This document shows, one piece after another, positions 39,234 through 48,025 of a stretch of DNA of 64,000 nucleotides; positions within the stretch are counted from its first letter, which is position 1; every line of letters starts with the position of its first letter. Location: assembly GCF_000170895.1 (NCBI RefSeq), contig NZ_ABCS01000023.1:1-64000 (forward strand), given 5' to 3'. Both the position numbers and the translations under genes were made by a program. The notes under the pieces are model-generated. The model saw only the letters and a list, made by a program, of their open reading frames with translations, did not search any database and had not been told where the DNA came from. Source of the DNA: Plesiocystis pacifica SIR-1. GTDB taxonomy: Bacteria > Myxococcota_A > Polyangia > Nannocystales > Nannocystaceae.

Positions 39234-39809
39234 ATGTCCGACACGCTGTCCATCGACACCCCCGCGGCCCCCGACACCGAAGCCCTGCGCGCCCGCGTCC
39301 GCGAGGCCATCCGGAGCGTCCCCGACTTCCCCAAGGAAGGGATCCTGTTCCGGGACATCACCCCGGTGCTCGCCGACGCCGAGCTGTTCCGCGCCGCCTC
39401 GGCGCTCCACCACAGCCACGTGGCCGACCTCGCCGAGCAGGTCGACGTCATCGTGGGCATGGAGTCGCGGGGCTTTTTGTTTGGGCCGATCCTCGCCCAG
39501 CAGCTCGGCGCGGCCTTCGTGCCCGCCCGCAAGCCGGGCAAGCTGCCGGCCGCGACCGTCGAAGAGCGCTACGCCCTCGAGTACGGCGAGAACGCCCTGC
39601 AGATGCACGCCGACGCCTTCGCCGAGGGCGCCCGGGTGCTCGTCGTCGACGACTTGCTGGCGACCGGCGGGACCGCGGCGGCCACCGGGCGGCTCATCGA
39701 GCGCCTCGGCGGCACCGTCCTGGCCTACCTGTTCCTCATCGAGCTCGACTTCCTGAACGGGCGCGAGGTCCTCGGCGGGGCTCGGGTCGAGGCCGTGCTG
39801 CACTTTTAG
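39234..39809 (+). CDS. apt: Adenine phosphoribosyltransferase
   Basis: 191 residues from ATG 39234. DFPKEGILFRDITPVL at the N-terminus and the PRPP-binding loop VLVVDDLLATGGTAAA are typical of APRT. MESRGFLFG, with substrate-binding residues, and ARKPGKLP are also conserved. It makes AMP from adenine and PRPP. Start chosen because the upstream in-frame extension lies inside surE. Coupled to surE (gap 4 bases), which hydrolyses the nucleotide product class; a salvage/overflow pairing is plausible. Confidence 0.96.
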   Translation: MSDTLSIDTPAAPDTEALRARVREAIRSVPDFPKEGILFRDITPVLADAELFRAASALHHSHVADLAEQVDVIVGMESRGFLFGPILAQQLGAAFVPARKPGKLPAATVEERYALEYGENALQMHADAFAEGARVLVVDDLLATGGTAAATGRLIERLGGTVLAYLFLIELDFLNGREVLGGARVEAVLHF

Positions 39810-39827
39810 GGGCTGCCGGCGCCGAGC

Positions 39828-40874
39828 TCAGCGCGTCAGGGGCTGAATCGCGGCCCACAGCGCGGCCGGATCGTGAAAGGCGGGCGTATCCATGGCCTCG
39901 AGGCGGTGGACCTCGTCGACGATCCACCGGTTGATCGGACACGGCGCCCCGGCGGCCTCCGCCAGCCGCACGAGCTCGCCGTTGAGGGACTCGATCTCCG
40001 TGCGCTTGCCGGCCTCGAGGTCCTGGAGGGTGCTCGAGCGCGCCCGCGGATCGATGGTGATCAGCGACTTGGCCACGCGCAGGACGACGGCGTCGGGCAG
40101 CGGCAGGAGCCAGGCGATCAGCCGGGACGGGAGCTTGCCGATGGTCGCCGGGCGCTCGCCCGCGGCGGCGTAGATGCGCAGGCCCTCGCGCATGGACGCG
40201 GCGAAGCTGCGGCGCAGGTCTCGGGTCCGCACGGAGGTCGCGATGGACACCCCGGACAGGGCACAGATCGCGTTGTTGAGGTTGAGCAGGAGCTTGCCGG
40301 TCTGCACCGATCGCATGTCGGCGCGGCGCTCGAAGGGCATGCCGGCGGCCTCGGACAGCGCGGCGAGTCGGGCCAAGAGCGCGCGCTCGTGGGCGGAGGA
40401 GCCCGTCGCGCTCATCAGCGGTCCGCTCGTCGCCTGGTGGTAGACGGCGCGGCCGTCCTCGTCGACGCGGTTGACGTTGAAGCTGACCATGCCGGCGACG
40501 GCGGGGAGCTCGAGGGCGGCGATGGTGTCGGGGTTGCGCAGGCCGTTTTGGAACGAGACCACGGGACGCCGCGCGGCGTCGGGGAGGGCGACGAGGGGCT
40601 CGCAGGCGCTGCGCGTGTCCTTGGACTTGACGCACAGCAGGATCAGCTCGGTCGCGGCGAGGGCCTGGGGATCGGTGACGAAGCGCAGGCGATCGGGGGT
40701 CTGGGGGACGCGCTCGCCGTCGAGGCTGGCGGCGTGGAGGATGCCGGCCTCCGCTTCTGCTTTGCCGCGGGCGCGGCTGAGCACGGTGACCTCGGCGCCC
40801 GCGTGGGCCAGGCGCAAGGCCACGTGCACGCCGATGGCCCCGGCCCCGATCACGCCGACGTGCAGGGCGCTCAC
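39828..40874 (-). CDS. 2-dehydropantoate 2-reductase (PanE/ApbA family)
   Basis: 348 residues from GTG 40874, which overlaps the ABC gene stop (GTGA). The Rossmann N-terminus is VGVIGAGAIGVHVALRLAHAG with the nucleotide motif GxGxxG at about residue 10. The Lys in TGKLLLNLNNAICAL and SSTLQDLEAGKRTEIESLNGE fit the catalytic and pantoate-binding blocks. The enzyme reduces ketopantoate to pantoate with NADPH in coenzyme A synthesis. Some ApbA-family members reduce other keto acids, and no other pan gene is near. It is downstream of, and coupled to, an orphan ABC ATPase. Confidence 0.9.
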   Translation of the reverse strand: MSALHVGVIGAGAIGVHVALRLAHAGAEVTVLSRARGKAEAEAGILHAASLDGERVPQTPDRLRFVTDPQALAATELILLCVKSKDTRSACEPLVALPDAARRPVVSFQNGLRNPDTIAALELPAVAGMVSFNVNRVDEDGRAVYHQATSGPLMSATGSSAHERALLARLAALSEAAGMPFERRADMRSVQTGKLLLNLNNAICALSGVSIATSVRTRDLRRSFAASMREGLRIYAAAGERPATIGKLPSRLIAWLLPLPDAVVLRVAKSLITIDPRARSSTLQDLEAGKRTEIESLNGELVRLAEAAGAPCPINRWIVDEVHRLEAMDTPAFHDPAALWAAIQPLTR

Positions 40875-41533
40875 GGCTGGGCCTCCGGCGCTGGCGGAGT
40901 TGGGGGTGTCAGCGGGAAGGGCCGGACGTCGAGGGCGTCGAGGGCCCAGCGGTCCTGCTCGTGGGCGGCCAGCAGCAGCCCGGCGCCCTCGGCCAAGAGC
41001 GCGCGCATCCAGGCGAGCAGGCCCTCCCGGGCCTGGGTGTCGAGGCCGGCGAAGGGCTCGTCGAACACGTAGAGGGCCGCGCGCCCCGGGACGAGGCAGG
41101 CAGCGGCCAGGCGCCGGCGCATGCCCACGCTGTAGGTCGTGGCCAGGTGGTCGAGGGCCGGGCCGAGCTTGGCGAGGGCCTCGGCGCGCTCGAGGCTCGC
41201 GGGGCTGAGATCCCCGAACACCTCGGCGTGGAAGCGCAGCAGCTCCCGACCGGTCAGTCCGGCGGGGTGCTCGGTCTCCTGGGGGAGGTAGCGCAGGGCC
41301 GCGCGCGCGGCGATGGGGGCGGCGTCGAGGACGTGGCCGCCGATCTCGACGGAGCCGGCGTCGGGGATGACCGTCCCGCACACGCACCCGAGCAGCGTGG
41401 ACTTGCCCGCGCCGTTGGGCCCGAGCAGGGCGACCGCTTCGCCGCCGGCGACCTCGAGATCCAGGCCGTCGAGCACGGCGCGGGTCAGGTAGCGCTTGCT
41501 CAGGCCACGGGCGCGCAGGGGAGGGGCGGACAT
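40871..41533 (-). CDS. ABC transporter ATP-binding protein without a visible permease
   Basis: 220 residues from ATG 41533. Walker A GPNGAGKST is at about residues 36-44, Walker B YVFDEPFAGLD near 155, and the H-loop is LLLAAHEQD. The signature motif reads YSVGMRRRLA rather than LSGGQ, a recognised but degenerate form. The short length and Ala/Leu richness fit CcmA-like or ABC-2 export ATPases. No membrane subunit lies on either side, so the partner must be elsewhere. The ATG is 7 bases after TATTTT, a leaderless arrangement. Confidence 0.87.
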   Translation of the reverse strand: MSAPPLRARGLSKRYLTRAVLDGLDLEVAGGEAVALLGPNGAGKSTLLGCVCGTVIPDAGSVEIGGHVLDAAPIAARAALRYLPQETEHPAGLTGRELLRFHAEVFGDLSPASLERAEALAKLGPALDHLATTYSVGMRRRLAAACLVPGRAALYVFDEPFAGLDTQAREGLLAWMRALLAEGAGLLLAAHEQDRWALDALDVRPFPLTPPTPPAPEAQP

Positions 41534-41540
41534 TCGCCAA

Positions 41541-41546
41541 AAAATA
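41541..41546 (-). promoter_or_regulatory. -10-like TATTTT adjoining the ABC ATPase start
   Basis: On the minus strand TATTTT ends 7 bases before the ATG at 41533. Leaderless transcription is likely; no -35 consensus. Confidence 0.4.
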
Positions 41547-41661
41547 CCCCTGGTCCGCGGGTGAGACGAGGGATCAGGGTCCACCCGCGGCCAGAGGTAG
41601 CGACTCGAAGCGGCGCGTCTTTCCGCTTCCCCCTTCGGACTCGGCCCGGGAGCGCAGAGTT

Positions 41662-42090
41662 TCAGCCCGACTTCGCGCGCGTTCGAGTCTGTTGGGCGTG
41701 GACGGCGATGCAGGCCCAGCCGGCCATGAGCCCCAGCCCGCCCAGGGGGGTCACCGCGCCGAGTACGCGAGGCCCGCCGAGGGCCATGGCGTAGAGCGTG
41801 CCCGAGAAGATCAGCACGCCGACGACGAAGGCCTGGGCGGAGATCCGTCGGGCCCGCGTCCAGGGACCGGGGGCCCAGGCGACGACGAGCAGGACCACGG
41901 CGTGGATCTGCTCGTAGCGGGCCGCGGTCTGCCACCACTCGAGCTGCTCGGCGTCGACGATCTCGCGCAGGCCGTGGGCGCCGAAGGCCCCGGCGGCGAC
42001 GCCGAGCAGCCCGAGGATGGCGGCGGCGGTCAGCGGCCAGGAGGGCGCAGGCTCGGAGCGGGGACTCGGGGGAGGGCTTGGCTGGGTCAT
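41662..42090 (-). CDS. DUF423-family membrane protein
   Basis: 142 residues from ATG 42090. After a Pro-rich start there are about four TM helices, beginning LTAAAILGLLGVAAGAFGAHGL, the N-terminal signature of DUF423 (YgdD/YwdK), with YEQIHAVVLLVVAW and SGTLYAMALGG further conserved blocks. Function is not established in the family. It follows the lipoprotein gene by 4 bases and is probably cotranscribed with it. An upstream in-frame opening (to 42165) overlaps that gene and is not used. Confidence 0.85.
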   Translation of the reverse strand: MTQPSPPPSPRSEPAPSWPLTAAAILGLLGVAAGAFGAHGLREIVDAEQLEWWQTAARYEQIHAVVLLVVAWAPGPWTRARRISAQAFVVGVLIFSGTLYAMALGGPRVLGAVTPLGGLGLMAGWACIAVHAQQTRTRAKSG

Positions 42091-42094
42091 GGAC

Positions 42095-42631
42095 TCACGG
42101 ACTCGGGGGGCTGCGGAGCCACTCGGCGACGCCCTGGCGGGTGCCGTCTGGGAGCTGGACCTCATAGGCCACGCCGCCGACGAAGGTCTGGGTTGCGACC
42201 GTCGGGATCCACTCGGCGAGGGTCGTGACGTCGTAGGCGATCCAGTCGGCCTTCGACTCGAGCAAGCTGGCGAACTGGTGGCCGGTGTACTCGTCGGGCG
42301 TGGCCTCGGGGTCGTCGTCGAGGACGTAAAAGCGCAGGCCGCTGGCGCGGATGCGATCGAGGGCCTCGCCGATGGCGGCCTCGCGCACGGGCGGCTCGGC
42401 GAGGGGCTCGGGCTGGTCCGGGGGCTCGGCCCCAGCGGCGCCCGCCTCGGACGGTTCGGGCGCGTCGGGGCGCGCGGGGGCAGGGGGGCGCTCGAGGTCC
42501 GCTGGCGGCGGTCGGCGCATGGGCTCGTGGCGGCGGCCGTCGTCGACCTTGCGGGCGCCGCAGCCCGCGGGGAGCAGCAGCAGCGCGACGAGGGCGAGGC
42601 TGAGAGGCCGTGCGCTGCGCCGAGGGGTCAC
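42095..42631 (-). CDS. Putative lipoprotein, DUF5329-like
   Basis: 178 residues from GTG 42631. The signal peptide RPLSLALVALLLLPAGC has a lipobox Cys near residue 25, followed by a Pro/Ala/Glu-rich tether. The C-terminal 90 residues (IGEALDRIRASGLRFYV, YTGHQFASLLESK, FVGGVAYEVQLPDG, VAEWL) match the general order of motifs in DUF5329, a small periplasmic domain of unknown role. The assignment is from memory of the family and needs a profile search. The GTG lies 7 bases after TATCGT on the minus strand, again suggesting leaderless transcription. Confidence 0.65.
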   Translation of the reverse strand: MTPRRSARPLSLALVALLLLPAGCGARKVDDGRRHEPMRRPPPADLERPPAPARPDAPEPSEAGAAGAEPPDQPEPLAEPPVREAAIGEALDRIRASGLRFYVLDDDPEATPDEYTGHQFASLLESKADWIAYDVTTLAEWIPTVATQTFVGGVAYEVQLPDGTRQGVAEWLRSPPSP

Positions 42632-42638
42632 GAGCTTG

Positions 42639-42644
42639 ACGATA
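42639..42644 (-). promoter_or_regulatory. -10-like TATCGT adjoining the DUF5329-like lipoprotein start
   Basis: On the minus strand TATCGT ends 7 bases before the GTG at 42631. The upstream flank is a 13-bp tandem repeat. Confidence 0.4.
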
Positions 42645-42663
42645 GTGGCCGATCCGCCCCGAG

Positions 42664-42707
42664 GCCAGGACCCGAAGCCAGGACCCGAGGCCAGGACCCG
42701 AGGCCAG
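42664..42707. repeat. 13-bp tandem repeat, 3.4 copies
   Basis: GCCAGGACCCGA(A/G) is repeated at 42664, 42677 and 42690 with a partial fourth copy. It lies between the L,D-transpeptidase stop and the lipoprotein promoter. Confidence 0.85.
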
Positions 42708-42711
42708 CCGA

Positions 42712-44340
42712 CTAGCCAGGCAGCAGGTCGACGTCTTCGCGGGCCTCGAGGCGCGCGCCCGATTCGCCGTCGCCCTGGGCCTGTCCGCCGACGTCGAGGG
42801 TGTCGGACACCCGCCCGCCGGGGACGAAGCTCGGGTCGTAGCGGTCGGAGGGGTCGAGCACGGGGGCGTCGACGGCCGCGGCGGCGCGGCGCGCCTCGGC
42901 CTCCTCGGCGCGGGCCTTCTCGGCCTCGCGGTCGGGGGGTCCGATCGGTCGCTCCTGCACGAACTCGGTGGCTTTGGACGAGTCGCGCACGTGGACCACG
43001 GGGCTGCGCTGGAGGTCGCTCGGCAGGTAGCCGGTCCAGCCCACGGGCAGCGAGGGCCCGAGCCACTCGAACACCCAGCGCGCGTCGAGGGGCGCCAGGT
43101 TCACGCAGCCGTGGCTCTTTTTGTTGCCGAACTTGTCGTGCCAGTAGGCGCCGTGGAGCGCGTTGTGGCCCTGGAAGAGCACGACCCAGGGCACGCCCTG
43201 GACCATGTAGGGCTTGTCCTCGTAGGCCTGGTTGGCCATGGTCGTCGACGCGACCTTGGCCCACATCGGGTAGTTGCCCCGGGGCGTCGCGTGGCTGCGG
43301 CCCGACGAGATCATCGTCGCAAACATGGCCTGGTGCCCGCGGTAGGCCACGAGGACCTGCTCGCCGAGGTCGACGTCGACCCACTGGTCGTTGCCGACGT
43401 GCTCGGAGCGCCAGCCGGCGAGGACGTCCGCGGGGGGCTCGATGAGGTGGACCTCGTTGAGCACCGAGGCGTCGATCCACTGGCCCTCACCCACGCGCCA
43501 GAACACCTCGCCGCCGCCGTCTTGGGAGTCGGCGCGCTCGAGCAGGGGCACGCGGGTGCGCAGCGGGAGGGTCTGGACGATCTCGGCCTTGGGGCTGGGT
43601 GCCGTGCGGACGCGGGTGCCCTTGACCCCGTGGGTCCACGCGAAGCTCGGCCCGTGGTAGCTGCCGTCGCCGCTGAACTCGACGCCTGCGAAGGCGCTGC
43701 CCTGGCCGCCGTAGCGGATCCCCGACTTGGGGATGAAGGCGCCGTCGCGGGTCTGGATCCACTCGTAGCCGTCGTACTCGAGGCTGCGCGCGACGACCAC
43801 GCTCATGCCCTTGGTCAGCGGTCGGGTGGGGATGCCCGCGTCGATGTCGGCGTAGCCGGCGTAGAGCGGCACGCCGTCGGCGCGGACGTAGGCGTAGGTG
43901 AAGGGCAGGCGCTTGCCCTCGCCCAGCGCCATGGCCGTGCCCGGAGCCGGCGCCTTCTTGGTCTCGCGCACGTGCTGGGAGCACACGTAGCCGAAGGGGT
44001 AGACCGCGTACCAGGGCTTGCCCTTGCAGCCCTGGTCGTCGCGGCTCTCGACCACGCCGCGGACGACCAGGCGGGTGCCCTCGGACACCGTCGCCACGCG
44101 CTTGTGGGGGACCCAGGGGCGGCCGCGGATCACGGTCTCGCTCCAGGTCGCCTCGACGTACTCGACCTCGGTGTCCGAGAGCACGACCTCCGCGCGGACT
44201 TCGGCCTCGGTGCCGGTTTGGGCCTGGGCTGGGAGCTGCCCCGGCACCTGGGTGGGGTCCGGCTCGAGCCCTGTCAGGGCGCGCAGGGTGTGGGCGAGGA
44301 GGAGGGCTTGGACGCTCATGACGATCGACCGGGGGCTCAC
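42712..44340 (-). CDS. L,D-transpeptidase (YkuD) with SH3-like repeats
   Basis: 542 residues, or 535 if ATG 44319 is used instead of GTG 44340. A hydrophobic N-terminus (SVQALLLAHTLRALTGL) may be a signal peptide. SH3-like modules occupy about 50-310 (GTRLVVRG, GTRVRTAPSPKAE). The YkuD catalytic domain (about 330-450) has LHGAYWHDK and SHGCVNL with the nucleophile Cys412 and its His. These enzymes form 3-3 or lipoprotein-peptidoglycan crosslinks in the periplasm. A charged Ala/Glu tail follows. Catalytic residues are intact. Confidence 0.9.
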   Translation of the reverse strand: MSPRSIVMSVQALLLAHTLRALTGLEPDPTQVPGQLPAQAQTGTEAEVRAEVVLSDTEVEYVEATWSETVIRGRPWVPHKRVATVSEGTRLVVRGVVESRDDQGCKGKPWYAVYPFGYVCSQHVRETKKAPAPGTAMALGEGKRLPFTYAYVRADGVPLYAGYADIDAGIPTRPLTKGMSVVVARSLEYDGYEWIQTRDGAFIPKSGIRYGGQGSAFAGVEFSGDGSYHGPSFAWTHGVKGTRVRTAPSPKAEIVQTLPLRTRVPLLERADSQDGGGEVFWRVGEGQWIDASVLNEVHLIEPPADVLAGWRSEHVGNDQWVDVDLGEQVLVAYRGHQAMFATMISSGRSHATPRGNYPMWAKVASTTMANQAYEDKPYMVQGVPWVVLFQGHNALHGAYWHDKFGNKKSHGCVNLAPLDARWVFEWLGPSLPVGWTGYLPSDLQRSPVVHVRDSSKATEFVQERPIGPPDREAEKARAEEAEARRAAAAVDAPVLDPSDRYDPSFVPGGRVSDTLDVGGQAQGDGESGARLEAREDVDLLPG

Positions 44341-44447
44341 GCTATCATCGGCTCACGGCCCGCGAAAAACATACGACTGGATCGGTCCCGGCATTCCGTG
44401 GCCTCCGGGGGGAGGCGACGGGTCCGGTCACGGGCGCGCAGCCGACC

Positions 44448-46280
44448 GTGCCCGAGCCGCCGCTGAGTCGGCGCAGGCGGTGGCGCGCGCTCGGGGGCTG
44501 GGCGCTGGTGTTCGTGGTGCTGGTGGTGCTCGTCGCGCCCTGGGCCCAGATGCCCACGGACAACGCCGACAGCGCGGGCATGCTCGCCCACCTGCACGCC
44601 TTCTTCGAGGATCAGGACCTGCTCTACGACGACGAGTACGCCGAGCTCGGCATGTCGCCGCTGTTCGCCTTCGTCACCCCGCGCAGCGCCGGCGGGCGCG
44701 GGGTCGTGTCCAACCACTGGCCGTTCGGCGCGACCTTTCTCCAGGCGCCGGGGTGGCTCCTCGGTCGGGGGGCGAGCGAGCTCTTGCTCGCGACGGGCAA
44801 GGTCCGCGACGGCCCCGTTGCGCGGTGGACGATCCCCTTGCTCGGGCTCAGCGCGTGGGCGCAGCTCGTGCTCGTGGGCCTGGGCGTGGCGATCTGGCGG
44901 TGGCTCCGGCGGCGTCAGCTCGGCCGCAGCCTGACCCTGACCTTCGTGCTCTTCGCCCTGTTCGGCACGCCCATCGCCTACTACGCCATCGAGGCGCCCA
45001 TGCGCCCGCACCTGTGGGGGACGGTCGTGGTCAGCGCGCTGGTCATGCGCTGGTACGACGCCGTCGAGCTCGCGCACCTCGACCCCGAGCGGGCCCGGGG
45101 CGTGGCCCGGGGGGCGCCCAAGGGCCTCGAAGGCGGCCTGGGCCGTGCGCTGATCCTCGCCTCGCTCGCGGGCCTGGCCGCGGCGATCCGCCCCCAGCTC
45201 GCGCCCTTTTGCCTGCTCGTGGCCCACGAGCGCTGGCTGGCGACGCGCCGCCTGCCGGGCGCCGAGCGCTGGCGCCTGCTCATCTCGCACGGGCTGGCCA
45301 CGGCCGCCGTGTGGGCGCTGTGGGCCAGCTTGGTCCCGCGGGTGCAGTGGTGGATGTACGGCGGCGTGGGCGACTACGCCGGCGAGGTCAGCCACCACCT
45401 GTGGGCCTTTTTGTTCTCCACCCACCACGGCGTGTTCACCTGGTGCCCGGTCCTCGTCCTCGGCCTCTTTGGCCTCGGCGTCGGCGTGGTCCGCCGCGAG
45501 CACGGTGCGGGCTTGCTGCTGGTCTTGCTCGCCATGCAGGTTTGGCTCGACGCCGGCACCCGCGAGATCACGCCCTACACCGTGCTCGGGACCCGAACCT
45601 GGACCGGGGGCACGGCCTTTGGCCCGCGCAAGCTCGTGGACGCCTTGCCCCTGCTGATCCCGAGCGTGCTGTGGATCCAGAGCTTCATCGACGGCATCCA
45701 CGAGCGCCGCGACGAGGACTCCGGCGCGAGCGCGGCCCGGGCCGTGCGCCTGCGCTGGATGATCGCCGGGGGCGGCGGGTTGGCCTGCCTGGTGACGACT
45801 TCGCTGGCTGGCGCGGCGTGGATCGACTCGGCCGTGACCTCGACCGTCCTCGATCCCGAGCGCTACCTCATCGCGCTCACGCTGCCCTACGACCCGGGCG
45901 CGTGGGCGGACGCGTGGGCGATGCGCAAGGTCCCGCTGGCCATCGTCGGGGCCGTCAGCCTGGTCGTGTCGGTGCCATTGGTCGCCGTCGCCTTGGCCGC
46001 GGCGAAGCGCGTGGGCATCGGCGGGAGCTCGGGCGAGCGGCCGCCGCGGCTGCCTCCGGCGCGCATCCCCAAGCTGGCCGTGGCCGCGGCGGTGCTCGCT
46101 CCGGTGCTCGCCCACTTTTGGCTGAGCATCCTGTGGCTCAACTCCGAGGCCGAGCTCGCCGATCACCCCGATCGCATGAAGGCCGCCGCGGAGGTCATGA
46201 ACCCCTGGCACGAGGCCACGGTCCGCGCCATCCCGGCGCACCAGCGCCTGCTCGAGGCCCGCCTCGGCGACGGCGTGTGA
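44448..46280 (+). CDS. Polytopic membrane protein, GT-C glycosyltransferase-like
   Basis: 610 residues, GTG start. Ten or more TM segments are spread along the whole protein (for example WALVFVVLVVLVAPWA, LALLILASLAGLAAAI-like, LLLVLLAMQVWL). The first exterior loop after TM1 reads PTDNADSAGML, with the acidic residues that GT-C enzymes place there, and TREITPYTVLG follows a late loop. This suggests a lipid-linked-sugar glycosyltransferase or O-mannosyltransferase-like enzyme of the cytoplasmic membrane. Sequence identity to a named family cannot be claimed. Divergent from the L,D-transpeptidase. Confidence 0.7.
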   Translation: MPEPPLSRRRRWRALGGWALVFVVLVVLVAPWAQMPTDNADSAGMLAHLHAFFEDQDLLYDDEYAELGMSPLFAFVTPRSAGGRGVVSNHWPFGATFLQAPGWLLGRGASELLLATGKVRDGPVARWTIPLLGLSAWAQLVLVGLGVAIWRWLRRRQLGRSLTLTFVLFALFGTPIAYYAIEAPMRPHLWGTVVVSALVMRWYDAVELAHLDPERARGVARGAPKGLEGGLGRALILASLAGLAAAIRPQLAPFCLLVAHERWLATRRLPGAERWRLLISHGLATAAVWALWASLVPRVQWWMYGGVGDYAGEVSHHLWAFLFSTHHGVFTWCPVLVLGLFGLGVGVVRREHGAGLLLVLLAMQVWLDAGTREITPYTVLGTRTWTGGTAFGPRKLVDALPLLIPSVLWIQSFIDGIHERRDEDSGASAARAVRLRWMIAGGGGLACLVTTSLAGAAWIDSAVTSTVLDPERYLIALTLPYDPGAWADAWAMRKVPLAIVGAVSLVVSVPLVAVALAAAKRVGIGGSSGERPPRLPPARIPKLAVAAAVLAPVLAHFWLSILWLNSEAELADHPDRMKAAAEVMNPWHEATVRAIPAHQRLLEARLGDGV

Positions 46281-46294
46281 GCGGGGATCCAAAA

Positions 46295-47905
46295 TCAGGT
46301 GACGACGGGCAGGCGGGGGCGCGAGGCCGCCTTGCCCGTGCGCCGGGCCCGGAGCCACTCGTCGCCAAAACGCAGCGAGCGCTCGCTGGGCGGCAGGGGC
46401 TCGATGGCCGAGAGCCAGTCGCGGTAGCGGGCGCCGGCGTGCACGGCCTCGATGGCCGCGTGGCCGACCTCGGGCCCGCGCTGGGCGATGAGGTACTCGA
46501 CGTAGGCCCACTTGGGCGGCTGCGGGCGGACCTCGACCTTGCCCTTGAGGCCCCGCTTGATGCGATCGAGGCGCGCCTCGGCGGCCTTGACCCCGATGAA
46601 GGGCGCGCCGTCGAGGGGCGTGTTGCGCTTGGCGGTGAAGGTCGAGAAGGTCAGGGTCAGGCGGTTGATCTTGGCCAGCTCGAGGGCGAAGCGCACGACC
46701 TCGTCGGCGTCGGCGTCGGTCTCTCCGGGCGCGCCCATCATCTCGTAGACCTTCATGCGGTGGAAACCCTCGGCGGCGATGAGCTTGGCCGCGCGCAGGA
46801 TCGACTCCTCGGTGATGCGGCGATCGAGGACCTTGCGCATGCGCTCGGAGATGCCGTCGGAGGCCACGGTGATGGTCCGGTAGCCGCCCGCGGCGAGGTT
46901 GCGCAGCAGCCCGGGGGTCAGCCGATCGGCGCGCAGGCTCGACACGCCGATGCCCTTGCCGCGCTCGACGATGCGGGCGACGAGCTCCTCGAGCTGCGGG
47001 TGGTCGGTGACGGCGGCCCCGACCAGGCCGACCTTCTTGGCGTGCTCGGGGACCAGGGCGAGGGGCACCTCTTTGTCGAGCAGGCGCATGCCGCCCGTGG
47101 TCCCGCCGCGCATCACACAAAAGGTGCAGCGCCGCGAGCAGCCGCGCTCGGGCTCGACGAGGAACATGTCGCTGAGCTCCGTATCGGGGGTCACGATGGC
47201 CGAGTGCGCGGGCAGGTAGAGCTCGGGGCCCTTGGCCATGTCGGGCAGCGGCTCGAAGTGGCCGGGGTCGACCTCGCCGCGGATGGTGTGCGGGAGCTGG
47301 CCAGCGGCGTCGATGGCCGCTCGTCGGCCTCGCGTGTCGAGGATGGTGGCGACGGCCTCGGGCAGCAGGCCCTCCGCCTCGCCGGCGATCATCAGGTCGA
47401 CGAAGGGCAGGATCACGCTGGGGTTGGAGTTGGTCAGCGGGCCGCCGCCGATGATGATCGGGTCCCGGGGCCCGCGGTCGGCCGCGAGCAGGGGGATGCC
47501 GGCGCCCTCGAGCAGGCGGATCAGCCCGCTGACCTCGAGCTCGTAGGCGACCGAGATGCCGATGATCGGGTAGTCGGAGATGGGCCGCTCGCCCTCGTAG
47601 CTGAGGATCGGGCGCTTGGGCTGGGGCCAGGGCAGGGCCATGCGCTCCCACTCGTCGGGCAAGAAGGCGCGGTGGCAGCCGGGACCCTCGGCGTTGAGGA
47701 TGCGGTACAGGGTCTGGAAGCCCAGGCTCGACATGCCCACGTGGTAGGGGCTCGGGTAGGCCAGGCAGACCGCCGCGGGCTGGCCGAGGGCGAGGGTGCC
47801 GGTCTCGCGAGCGAGGCGTCGACGGATCCGCTCGAGCTCCGCTTCGCGGCCGCCTCGCCGGGATCCCGAGCCCCGGCTGCGTGTTCGTGTCTTCGCCCTG
47901 GCCAT
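46295..47905 (-). CDS. Radical SAM protein with B12-binding-like N-terminal domain
   Basis: 536 residues. The radical SAM cluster motif is Cys256-xxx-Cys260-xx-Cys263 (CSRRCTFC). The N-terminal 50-200 residues (LGFQTLYRILN, PIIGISVAYELEVSGLIRLL) resemble the B12-binding domain of cobalamin-dependent radical SAM enzymes, but the DxHxxG motif is not visible, so cobalamin binding is doubtful. The C-terminal part is TIM-barrel-like with EMMGAPGETD and TFTAKRNTPLDGAPF. Likely in the TIGR03960-type group found next to tRNA- or rRNA-related genes in Clostridia; here it stands alone, convergent with the membrane protein gene. Substrate unknown. Confidence 0.9.
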   Translation of the reverse strand: MARAKTRTRSRGSGSRRGGREAELERIRRRLARETGTLALGQPAAVCLAYPSPYHVGMSSLGFQTLYRILNAEGPGCHRAFLPDEWERMALPWPQPKRPILSYEGERPISDYPIIGISVAYELEVSGLIRLLEGAGIPLLAADRGPRDPIIIGGGPLTNSNPSVILPFVDLMIAGEAEGLLPEAVATILDTRGRRAAIDAAGQLPHTIRGEVDPGHFEPLPDMAKGPELYLPAHSAIVTPDTELSDMFLVEPERGCSRRCTFCVMRGGTTGGMRLLDKEVPLALVPEHAKKVGLVGAAVTDHPQLEELVARIVERGKGIGVSSLRADRLTPGLLRNLAAGGYRTITVASDGISERMRKVLDRRITEESILRAAKLIAAEGFHRMKVYEMMGAPGETDADADEVVRFALELAKINRLTLTFSTFTAKRNTPLDGAPFIGVKAAEARLDRIKRGLKGKVEVRPQPPKWAYVEYLIAQRGPEVGHAAIEAVHAGARYRDWLSAIEPLPPSERSLRFGDEWLRARRTGKAASRPRLPVVT

Positions 47906-48025
47906 CCGTCGTCTAGGTCGCGTTCATAGCCGCCAACGGCCCGGCTCGCAAAAGCGCGGGCGCAAACGCGGACGAGCCCGCACCGAAGGGCGCGGGCTCG
48001 TTCCTCGAGCGGGAGGGGAGGGCGC

